Assembly: GCA_024516035.1 (NCBI GenBank) | Contig: CM044958.1 | Span: forward strand, 44,670,803-44,734,802 | DNA: 64,000 nt | Direction of reading: 5' to 3' | From: Bactericera cockerelli | Lineage: Eukaryota > Arthropoda > Insecta > Hemiptera > Triozidae | In this document: positions 10,401 to 22,400 of the stretch, one piece after another | Position numbering within the stretch: the first letter of the stretch is position 1 | How the letters are laid out: each line of letters opens with the position of its first letter | Notes under the pieces: model-generated | Told to the model about the DNA's origin: nothing | Seen by the model: the letters and a program-made list of their open reading frames with translations, nothing else | The model's database searches: none | Position numbers and translations under genes: made by a program

Positions 10401-13400
10401 TTTTATTTTTTCATTTCTTTTTTGTATACAGAGGACACATCCTAAGCCATTTGTATTTGACTTCTAAGATGAATTCGTCAGTTACCAAAGGAGTTACTTG
10501 GTGAGTTGTCACACTTACCAAAGGATCGCCGGCGGTGCCCTCTGAGAATTGCTTCTCAATGATAACTTTCTTCGTCCACTGGGTGCCAATGGCTGCCTTC
10601 GCCGTCTCAATAGCTAACATCTTCTTCAGTTTCTCCCTGGAAAAATACATAAATCAATTAGCCTTTCTGCAAAAGTGGTTGAAAGATATCCTGGAAAAGA
10701 TACATAAAAGAAGTCAGTTGATACTGCTCCCGACGCGACGGTGGCGGATTATTCAGATTTCAAACGAAAAACACCTTTCCAAGCTAGCAGTTTCTGACCG
10801 ATCATAGAAGTTAAGCTACATGGAATGAGAAAGGTATTGGCTTAGTGTCTGAAATATGTACTTGATCTTTATCGCTATTCAGAAATGTGACGTTCATGTG
10901 AATACCTGAGACAGCTTACCAGCAAAATCTTCGTCATAAGCATGGTGCATGAAAGCGATGTTGAAACCCAAAAAGGTAAGGATCTTCTCAAGTGAAGTTT
11001 AACCATCACGAAAAAAATAGTCGAACCTGGATATAAGAGAACTCAAGGGACCGATTTTTTCTCTTATATCCAGGTTTCTCTTATAAAGAGGTTATTTTCG
11101 TTTAAAAGAGTCTACATGCTTGTAGTCAATGTCTACATGCTTGTCGTCAACGTCTACATGCTTGTAGCCAATGTCTAGGTACATGCTTGTAGTCAAAGTC
11201 TACATACTTGTAGTCAATGTCTACATGCTTGTAGTCAATGTCTACAAGCTTGTAGTCAATGTCTACATGCTTGTAGTCAATGTCTACAAGCTTGTAGTCA
11301 ATGTCTGCATGCTCGTCAATGTCTACAAGCTTGTAGTCAATGTCTACATGCTTGTTGTCAATGTCTACAAGCTTGTAGTCAATGTCTACATGTGAACTCA
11401 CCTCTTGAGCCGTCTGAACACATTGAGCACAATACAAACTCCCAGGAGAAACGTGGCACAGAGGACTCCAATCAGAATATTGACCAGCAGGGGTTGTGAA
11501 GCCGGGACCATGGTCATGGTATCCTCCAGCTCTGCAAAACAAGGAAAACAAGATTACAAATTAGAATGAGATTATTACATATCGTGTGAAACTTACAGCC
11601 GTATTTATGAACAGAAAATGTCTCTTTCTCTGTATAGGGCGTTCTTCACACCTCTGCCGAGTTGTTTGATTCTGTCTGAGCCATGTTTCAAGAAAATTAT
11701 TGCCCAATAATATTAAAAGAAATCATGCTTGAGGCGCTGCACGCTGCGCACTGGTCAGGCGGCATTTTCTGTTCATAAATACGGCTGTTAATTCATACGA
11801 GATTGTTACACATTAGAATGTGAATCGTGTGAGACTTACATAATTCAAAAAAGTGAGTCATTCTCACCTGTGAATATAAGTATTAATGTGTATGAAAATT
11901 GCGTGTGCCCTGATCGTTAGAAACTTCAGATCAGAAACAGTGGACAGCCTGTTGAGTACTGGAATTGCTTCAAAGTCAATTGAGATAACAAATTTGCATA
12001 AGCAAATTTGTTCGATCGATAATTTTATTACATAATGTATGGAAATGAATGGTGCTGTGAAGCTGGGAATGTACTATAAACCATGTTGAGAACTCATCAG
12101 TTTTTTATAATTTGGTTTTAACGTCCCTTTCAATTGCATGGTCATGTCACGTAGGGGGTGTTACCCGTAACCTCACCCAGCCTGGGTCTTCAAATCGATG
12201 GAAGTTGCTTAGCTTCGGTGATCCTAGGAGAACCGGTGCATCGACGCTGGCACTCATGAGTTTAATAATATGTATGTAATGTATCAGTTGGATCAAAGAG
12301 TTTGTTTGTTTGATTGGTTCCTTTTTGAAATTGCATTTTGAAAGTCTAGTTGAGGAACTAAAAAATCAACTGGCCTACCTAGCCGGGAGACATTCAAAGG
12401 TTCAATATGAAAACAGATCAGTCAGCAAAACGATTAGCCTGAGGTTTCACGAAACCTCGGTTTTGTCATTTTTGATAGAACCGGGCACAAGTATATCTAA
12501 GCTCAGACTAGTTCACTCACCGTCCACCACATTGAGGTAAGCGCTAGCGTAGGTGACGCCCAGGCTGTTGCCCGCGATGCAGGTGTACCAACCCTCGTCC
12601 TCATGGGTCACGTTGTGAATCTCTAGCAGCTCGGGATTCTCTCCGCCTTCCTGCAATCGGGGAAACCACTCTTCAATGATAGACAAACATGCGGATCCAA
12701 GCAACTCTTGGGGTGAAATTATAAGACCAAATCAAGATCGAGCAACTCCAGGGGCGAAATTATTAAACAAAATCAATATCACAAGTTCGGACTTGAACAT
12801 TAGTTTCCCCATTTGAAAAAATAGTCAACATTTTAGACTTAAAGTTCACGGAAAATGTCTATTAATTCCGCCCTAGATTTCTCCTTTTCTTGCTGCAATA
12901 ACAGAAATACCACTTCAAAAAAGTTGGTTTGAGAATCCACAGATTTACAGTTGCATCTTCCCACTCAAAGTTAGATGTATTTCTTTTTTCAGATTCAATA
13001 AAGTTTTTAGCAACATTTAGTTGCTAACTGACGCTAAGGGTGGTATGCAGAGTCCTCACTGTAGGAATGCCTGGGTCATTTGTCCCTTCAGCTGATTTTG
13101 TTATGCAGAGACGTTTGTTTAAAGCGTCTGTGCGCATGCGCATTTAGATGTTTCTTTAATAAATAATTGTCAAGGTCGAAGTATTCCCTATAGGTCGAAG
13201 CAAGCTCGGGACCACCCTACAGTGAACCCTATAGGGATTACAAAACGTCTCTGCACACCAGCCTAAATACCCAATGGAGGAATACGTATCATGAAGGAAT
13301 GAGTAATGAAGAAAGTCTCAAACGTGTCACGTAAACGAACTGAAAACAGCTTTGCAATATGGCTACTTGGCAACCATTATTTATACCTTCAACAGCATGT

Positions 13401-16400
13401 AAAACTAAAAAAGAAGATTAATTAATTTGCTGTTGTTGTGGTTTCCATAGTGTTCTAGCTATGCAAAATGGCTGATTTTATGTGACAGGTTCAATACTCA
13501 TAAGCTATACGTTATGAGACTTATGAGTTCTCCATTTCTTATCCCTCCATACACCTAGAACTCGATTTTTTACGTTAAAACATAAATTAAAATAATGTTC
13601 TTGTAAGTATTTTAATTTAGCATCAAACATTCTTAGAAGCTTAAGCTTAGGAAAAATACCTTTGTATATTTATGTTATCTTGTTATTAAATAAATAAATT
13701 AATTTAAAAAAAAACATCATGAATCTAATATAACTGGATCAAAAAAGGAAAAGAAAAGAATGTACGTGGACCAATAGGGAACACTTAAGCCGTTTTCATA
13801 AACCTGATTTATTTAGGGCCGTATTATGAAACACAATTAAATATCTAGGATTTGTCAATCAAAGCCACTATCAATTAACAGCTGATATAAATGCGCTGTG
13901 ATTAGTTAAAATTTCCACCAGAGGGCGTGTTAAGGGATAGTGTAGGATTAGTTAATCTAATCCTGTTTCATAATTCGGCCCTTCTTTAATGTCAACACGA
14001 AGCTCAGGCAAATCACATCACGCGTTAGTATAACTCACGGTGTTACTACAAATAAATAGGTAAATGCAAAATCGTGGCATAAAAAGAAGACCATTGTAGG
14101 ATCAATTACTAATATTATCATGAAGGAAGTTTAGTCATGCATCATCATAATGAGTATTTTCTTAAAGAACTACCAATATCTCATTCAGAAATAATGAGAT
14201 ACACACAAGTAGGGTAGGATAGGAAAATATGGCACACCGTGAATTTCATGATATTTATGAAGATGATAAGGTCAGATGGGATTGTTTAGAAATAAATCAA
14301 CTGTTGGAGTATCAGTATTTTGTCACATAGATTAAAATAGCTTCAGAGGTAGTTAGAATATTACTCACTCCTTTGTCCAAAATATTAATTAATATTAAAA
14401 AAATAACTAAAAATCATAAAACACATTAGGTCTTTTTCTGCATATAATGTTGTTTTAGAAATTTAGATAATTAGATATGCGTGGAAGTGAATTAATATTT
14501 ATTGCATTTTTCTAATTTTCTAATGTGTTTAATTACAAAATATATCAAGAGCAGACTTAGTGGAAGTGAGTCAACCTACCCCGGTGTACCATATTCCTCT
14601 TTGTCACTATGTAAAATCGCATTAACTGTTAGGAGAGAACATGCAGGAGGTGCATTCAACAATTGGTAATTTAGTTTGCATCTTCCTAATCACATAGAAG
14701 TACACACATAAATTGTTATTACTGCAAACAAACAGTTATTTGAGTGGAACGAAAAAGCTTGATTGAGGATTTTTTACCACGCATGCACTAAGATTTTCAA
14801 GAACATTTCAAATCGTGCAAGTACATTCATTAACATGCATGTCTATTTCTAGGTTACAAACGTACTTATGAACAGAATAAGTGGTCTCGAGAGTTTCTTA
14901 AACATTATATTCACTAATTTCACTTATCTACACCCTTTTTTATGAGGAGGAAAATCTTGTAAGATATAATTCAGCAGAGCTCTAGTGCTGAAGGATATGC
15001 GAGACTGTGTCGCCCCTCTTGAAGGGCACCAATTCTGTCAGTTCACCCGCTAAAAAGCTATAAAAAAAACCGCCCCCGATCTTCTTTCTATTTCTCAGAA
15101 CTACGGTGGTAATTGTTTACGAAAGCAAGGTCAAAAGACCTTGCTTATGTGTATTTTTTTAGACAAAATACTCTGTTCGTAAATATGTTAGTGTGGTGTT
15201 AGTGCTATTATAGGTAGTTGTTTTTTTTGTTAATAAGATTCATGCAAAGTTATCTAACAAGTCCAACATGCGTGCAGATATATTCCTAACGTGCTGCCCA
15301 GAACATTTAGTACCTTCACCACCACTTTGGTTAGATTTACGAAGTCGGAGTTATTAGTGACGTGTCCCAGAAACCACTCCACTTGAGGATGTAGATCGGA
15401 AAGCACTTTACACGTAAAAGCGTGGGACGTTCCAACCACCAGGGTTTTATTTTGCGGCGCTTCAGTTAGTATAGGACGATGATGCAGTCTCTCTGTGAGG
15501 AATAAGAAGTGAATAATGAATGTCAAAGGTGTGCTGAAAAGATAGAGTTGGACGGGGACCTCCTGAATTCATGCCTTCACCGATTTGCCTAATTGTTTGA
15601 ACATGAGTTTTTCCTGTGGGAGTCATTGTACTTTACATTAATATTCTAAAGCAGAGTTTACAGAGAGGTACGAGAGAAACAGATGCAACATGGTTGGAGC
15701 TCTGCCCAGATGAAATTTGCTTGTAAAGAAATGCAAAACAGGTACTTATAAGGAAGAGTTTGTGTTGAAAATAAACAAAAGTTTGGAGTTGATTACAGCA
15801 AACGGCACAGCGTGAGAAAGGCAATGTCTCCTTGCTTTACATAAAGTACGAGTCACGCCAATACTTCTAATAAGAAAGAAGTGTGAACAGCATAACTTAA
15901 AACAAAACAGTATAAATTTCTTATCAAGAATAAATTTCTCTCTGTAAACTCTGTAGACTAATATTGACTGCGTTTCCAAGATACCTACTAGTAGCTTGGC
16001 TCGATGCAAAATAGAGCAGTGTGAGTAAAAGCATGAATTCAGGAACCATCCGGCTACCTGCAAGAGAGTCCCATTTGGCGTTTCTTCCCCCTCGGGTACG
16101 TTGGACACTTTGAGCCACTGTAAGTGGGGTTCGAGATCGGAGAGGGGAGGACATCGGAACGCTGCCGTGCTGTTAACCAGCGCAGTAACATTACTGGGAA
16201 AGCCATCCTTGATGTACGGCTTATGAGGATAACGTTCTAAAAGGTAAACAAAAGTTGGACATCCAACGAGATAGAAAAGCGTTCTGAATAGATCCATGTC
16301 TCAGCAGGTGCCAGCTACAGATGCAATACGTCGTCATACTATGGTAATATAGTTCATTTTGCTGATCAAGTATCTACATTGATTGGTCTATGTAGAGAGC

Positions 16401-19400
16401 CTAGAAAATGTTTTAAATAAAACTCTTGTACTTATTACAATATTTGATCCTTTTGCAATGAGTAAATTGCGTAGATTAGCGTAGATCGATGAGATTTAAA
16501 GGATACCAGAATCAAAACCTACTCCTAATATTAATAGTAAGTAAATTATAATTATTATCAGTTAGGTGAAAGCAATTGTGGGCAAGACTTGCGGACTTAC
16601 CAGTAATATCCACTTTGAACGTGAACCCGATGCAGGCCAGACTGTTGCACACAGAGCAGGTGTAGTTCCCGCTGTCGTCAGTGATGAGATCCTCCAGCCT
16701 GAGACTCCAGCGGTTGTAGTAGATGGACCCCAGGTGGCGCTCAGGCGTCTCGCCGTTCTTCGTCCACGTGATGTTGGGCACGGGGTTCCCTTCCGCGGGA
16801 CATTTGAGCTTCATCGAGTTCCCGGCAGGTTTGATGACGATCCTGTGCATGATGTCGGGCTTGAGGAACTTGGGCTTGCTCTTGGGTTTGGTGTCGTCCA
16901 CAGTGCCCGGCTTCTCCTTGGACTTGGCGTGCTCCTCACCATCCGAGTCTCCGTGCTCCGAGTCCTGATGGTTCGAGGACTTTGAACCGCTCTCTGTGAA
17001 AAATTGGCGTTCAGATTAAGCATTAGATTGATGTTCCTTTTACAGCTATTTTTGGTGGTTTTAACTCTTGGTGGAGTCAGAATTATACCGAAGAAAAACC
17101 TTTTCAATATATGTACATATACTACATATTAGCAAGATGAACATATACTATACTTCCATGTAACTGATGTTGAAGTAATTTTAGGAGCTAATATGTATTA
17201 AAAATATTATTAAGTAGTTCCTCAATACTTTTACGATATACAGGATTCACAACTGCAATTAAGAATATGATACACACTGACCTGGTAATACTGTCAGCCA
17301 TGCACTGCTGGAGGCTATTTTCCCGGAGGGATGGTGGACATAGCACATGTACCAGCCTCTATCATCTTCTGTCGTATCCTTCAGCTGCAGCTGATTGGGA
17401 TCATTTCCGTCCGTCTGGAAAATGAACGAAACAGAAGCTTGTTATGAGGTCTCACTAGAGGACGTTAAACAGAGATATTACCAGCCATGTCGGGCCAAAA
17501 GACAATAACACAAATCGTTGGCCCCCCTAAACATGGTTGGCGTTAGGAAGGACATCCATCCGTAAAATGTTGAAGTAGGAGTGCCAGAACCAAACAACCT
17601 CAATCATTCGGAAGTGGTTGAACAATGCCGACCCCATGTAAGTTTGGGAAAAGGCAAAGTGGAAAAAGAAGCTTGTTATGAAATAACTTCCTCCATGTTG
17701 AGATTTGGAGTTAACCTATCATCAGCAACTCATTCGTTTTTGTTTAAAACATTTTAGATTTCTAGTCGAATGGATTCCGGATTCTCGCAGAGTTTGGACA
17801 TGATGGAGCTGTTGAGCATGAACAGTTCTCGTAATAAATTTTAATATCCGTTGAAAAACTTGGCAAGACTCATGTAAGCAAATCAAAATTTTCTTGTGCA
17901 AGCAAGCGAAGAAATTCTATTTGAACCCAGGGCAAACAAATTTCACCAACTGTTGGTGATTTACACAAACTACATGCTGTCAAGAAAACAGTTTTCGTAA
18001 TTTTGCAAATTAAAACAAGATTGAGCTAATTTCCGTTTACTCTTTATTTAATACAGTATCGGATAGCTTAAATTTACTTGTGGATCAGACCAAAAAGAGC
18101 ATTATTGTGTGTTTCTATAACTGTGTCGTCAATGTGTACATGTGTGTATTGGCTGTCACAATCTTTTTGTTATGATTCCCTGTATTTAGTTTATCTCTCT
18201 TGGAATTCGTTCAAAATTTCTTGGATAGAGTATCAAATAAGATTGATAAAGAAGAAAAGCATTAAAAGTAATCACCTTACAACACCAGCGAGCATTGAAA
18301 CTACAAGTTTAACGAAAGATTGATAGTTTATTCTGATTGAGTACTAAATCTCATGGTTCTAATTGTATAATGCAGGTGATATTCAAGGTGAATTATAATT
18401 TTGATCATGCAGAAACGGTAGTTCTGTTATTATGATTATAAAGGAAAGATAATTTTATATTTATTTTAATATGCGTCCTTATTGCATCGACTTTAGTACA
18501 AAAATCGCTGAATCAAGTAGAATATTTTCCAAATATCACAAAAATCACTTTTTGAATTAAGACAAAGAAAAAGAGCAAAATTATGCCATCGTAATTTAGA
18601 AACAAAGTGCTCTCTAATTCTTCATCATTTTGTGGAATTGAAATGGATCCGTCTCATCATTCTCGTCAATGTGTTTGATATGCCGAAAATTACTACGCAT
18701 CATCCTATTTCCAAAGCGATTAATTTAATGTGAAAGAAAACAAGAAAATAAAATCAAATGGATCGAGGGCGCTGTGCCAACGTTGACATTGAGTGGGTGT
18801 GAAGACTTGGAAGACTTACGGAGATCTCGAAAGACTCCTCTTCCTGACGCTTGAAGTTGAACCGGGCCGGATCGACTTTGTCATTGAGTTTGAGCCACTT
18901 GACCTCGTCATGGACGGTTGAGCTAGCCCGACAGGTGAACAGGGCGGTGTCACCCTCGTGAACGGTTTGGTTGGTGGGAGTTTCAACTATGACGGGGAGC
19001 TCCTTGGCGCTTTCTGAAGAATATGAAAGTGACCATTAAATAATCCATTTTCGTAAAATCTCAAAGACCAAATAAATGTCAATTTTTTTTTAAGAATATG
19101 AAAGTAACCATTAAATAATCCATCTTTGAAAAATGTCAAAGACCAAAGAAATGTCAATTTATTTATTTTTTTAACCTGGTTGAATTTTAAATTCGAAATA
19201 AATGTACTAGCTAATTGTTTTTGCCTTTTGTTTTTGGAACAATAAAAAAATACAATAATTTTATTTTAATGTGAATTATGAGTAATAAAAAGAAATTATG
19301 TGTTTTTCATTTTATAGTAAGTGCATCTTCAAGCATTATTTAAAGTAATACGTTTTAACAAGCACTTGAGGTATTTTTCATGCGCTACGTAATATCATTT

Positions 19401-22400
19401 TTCTTTAGGTCGATGACCCCCTCACAGTGTTTCCTTCTTCTTCTTCTTCTTCTTCTTCTTTGTCTCTTCCCTCACGCCCACAAGTTCGCTTCAGTTATCC
19501 TACGTCGTAATTAAGTCCTTTTCCTGGAAATTCTTTTGACATCAGCTATATTTTCACAGTTCCAAATACATCATCTGAAAAGTCAACTCACCAAATATCC
19601 TCAAGTCAATCAGATGTTGCAGCGTGTCGACTTTGTTGGACACAACACAAGTATAGTTGTCCGAATCTGCGAGTGAGGCAGACTCAATGACGTAGCTACT
19701 TGATGACGTCATCAATCCTTTGATGAGGTTCTCGTTCTTGTACCACTGACGCGTGACGTCCGTGCCTGATCCTGTGGAAGCAACGGACAGATGGTTCCCA
19801 TCAGCTGGACAGGGCTTGGTAGTGTGCCAGTCTCATTACCACTTTCCTACTGCCTGTGTCTACCTACGCACCAATATCCGAGCCAAAAGGTCAGAGGCAG
19901 TGTTCGATAATGTAATTGTTTTCAATGTTTCTATCAGAACATAGCCTGAGGGTCAAACCTTCGTGCTTTTATCCCGACTAGATTTTTAAATGAAAAATAG
20001 GGGTCAAAGGTCTCAATGGGTCGTATTCAAGAAAAAGAAGCAAAAGCTAGAAGTAAAAGCAAAAGGTCTGAAGGAAAAGGTAGCAGTAGAAGAAGCATTT
20101 GCTCATTTTCGTCTTCATAACTATTTGATTTTACTCACGAGCAATTGCTCCATGTTTAAGTTAGAGGAACTATTAATAAAAGGAAAATGTCAGCTTTATT
20201 AATATACAAGTACCATTTACTTTTTTAAAAAAGGAAAAGCTTATGATTTAAAGTAAAAACTTTTGCTCTCAAAACTTTATTAATACCGACTGCAGCAATT
20301 ATTTCAAATTTCATAAGTAAAAGCTTTTGCTTTTTTTTATGAATACGTCCCAATAAATATAAGTACCGTTGGTCTTACTTATCCAGTGAATGAAAGAGTG
20401 CTAGATTACGTTATATCCAATGCTGTTTCTACGGTTACAAGAAAAGCAAACGAACATCATACATCAGAAGTTAAAGGTATCCAGAAGTGGGTCAAGTTTT
20501 AATGAGCTCCTCCAAGACGTGGCTTTAACAGCTTCATTGAATCTGACAGGAAACACAGACTTGCTGGGTGATACCGACATTTGGTTACAGAACCTTCAAA
20601 ATCGGGTGCGCTCGTGTTGACCCAGCACCTAAATGGGAAGTTCTGTGTTTTATCTCTTTTTTTTTTCTAAATCCACCTGCCAACTAGGCATCCAGAAAAT
20701 TGATCAACTTAACCAAATTACAAACACATGAGCTGCATAACTGTCACAAAACCAACTGGTTTGTTACTGGTTGAAGTCCCAATCAGGACACCAACCACTA
20801 GTATCTAGTATTACCTATTAAAGTCTTTATTGATAAAGACATACATAAAATACAGGGAAGGAAAACGACAAAATTATAATCAATATAACACAAGAAAAAG
20901 CTGCAAGTATTCTTTCAGCACTTCGCTCATCTAAGTTTACAGAAGTCTACAATCTGTGATTATTATTTTATGCTACTTGTGAATTTCTAGAAAATAAATA
21001 GATAAAATATACTAATATCCTAACTAAAGGCACAAGAAAGGAGCCTAGACATTGGATCTGGGAGTCAAAATAATCCTCTCACCATCGTGGTATAGGTATC
21101 TGTCCCTATCTCATGGACACGGAATTATTATTACTAAAAGGCTGGATTATTGTCCATGGCAATCTTTAACATAATTATGTATTAATAAGAAACTCTCTTC
21201 CTTTAACACGGTGATCACCACGTCAGGTGAATTCATCTGACACTAACCTTTCCCAGCTGGCCCCGTCAGGTGAATTCACCTGACATAATTATCCCGTACG
21301 GCCCAGTCAGGTGAATTCACCTGACATAACTATCCCGTACGGACCCGTCAGGTGAATTCACCTGACATAATTATCCCGTACGGCCCAGTCAGGTGAATTC
21401 ACCTGACATAATTATCCCGTACGGCCCAGTCAGGTGAATTCACCTGACATAACTATCCCGTACGGACCCGTCAGGTGAATTCACCTGACAAAATTATCCC
21501 GAACGACCCCTTCAGGTGAATTCACCTGACATAATTATCCCGTACAGGTGAATTCACCTGACATGATTATCTCGTACGGCCCCGTCAGGTGAATTCACTT
21601 GACATTGGAGTGTCATTTGAGCCCCTGAGAAACTGTAAGCGTTGGCGCTCAACGTGTTAATGACCATACTGACCCGCCCACAGTCCCGACAGTCTAATCA
21701 AAAGCTCACCCGACAGTCCGGGACACCCCAGCGTCACTCTGTCTCCCACCAGCTTGGAGATCCGCGCATGCGTCTGCCGCAGCTGCGTCTCCTCGGGCTC
21801 ATTCTCCAGTGCGTCCGTGTCGGCGTCCTGCTTGTGGGACAGAGCTTCCAGCCCGGCAGGACGGGTCTCGTACTGGCTGGTCACGACGTTCAAGGTCAGG
21901 TTTCGCAGCTCCTGCTGACCTTGGATCAGACATTGGAACACGCCGGCGTCTTCGCGTTTCGTTTTGTTGATTTTCAACCTGGAAAGGAGGGTTTTTTTTT
22001 TTTTTTTTAATCAGCAGCTATAATCCATGTTTATCGTGATCAGTATCTAGGGATGATCAGTACGTTTCTATTATACAAATTAGGTCACAATAGATCTAAA
22101 TAAAGGTCGGTGTGATAATTGGTGCTTCTCTTGTGGAGCTCCAACCAGTCTATAATAATAAAAATCGAAATAACCTGAAAATAAATAATTAAGTAAAACA
22201 AAAAAAGCTAAGTGTTTTCTATCTTCAAATTATTTCGATGATTGTTTGTTTTATCAAGAGTTGCGTATAATTTATTATAAGTTTTTCTTGAGAACTTATA
22301 GCCTTATTTCACAAATTAGTAACTACTCTAGACATATCATGAAACAAAATATACAAAGACATGGGAAATGAAGGACATTCATTTTATTTCCTATTTTAAT

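Larger units (their letters stand above)
12651..15313. other. FGFR intron 8; two MITEs and LINE-tail fragment
   Basis: Holds MITEs at 13038-13263 and 13816-13981 and a LINE 3' fragment at about 13600-13720. 14210-14250 and 14575-14605 have weakly inverted sequences (ATATGGCACACC versus GGTGTACCATAT) that might be another decayed element. No alternative copy of exon 9 was found by eye. Confidence 0.5.

Noticed and set aside
11147..11551. Repetitive [13 protein letters not shown] protein
   Set aside because: Frames arise from the 21-bp minisatellite and read the transmembrane exon in the wrong frame.
15314..16236. Exons 8a and 8b as two consecutive Ig halves giving a sixth Ig domain
   Set aside because: Both encode the first half and phases are incompatible in series.
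15746..16297. A single 183-codon reading of exon 8a with its flanks
   Set aside because: The frame runs through the GT donor at 16057 into intron; only 16058-16236 has Ig homology and correct phase.
21222..21606. CRISPR-like array
   Set aside because: Spacers are not unique; whole unit is repeated, and the genome is eukaryotic.
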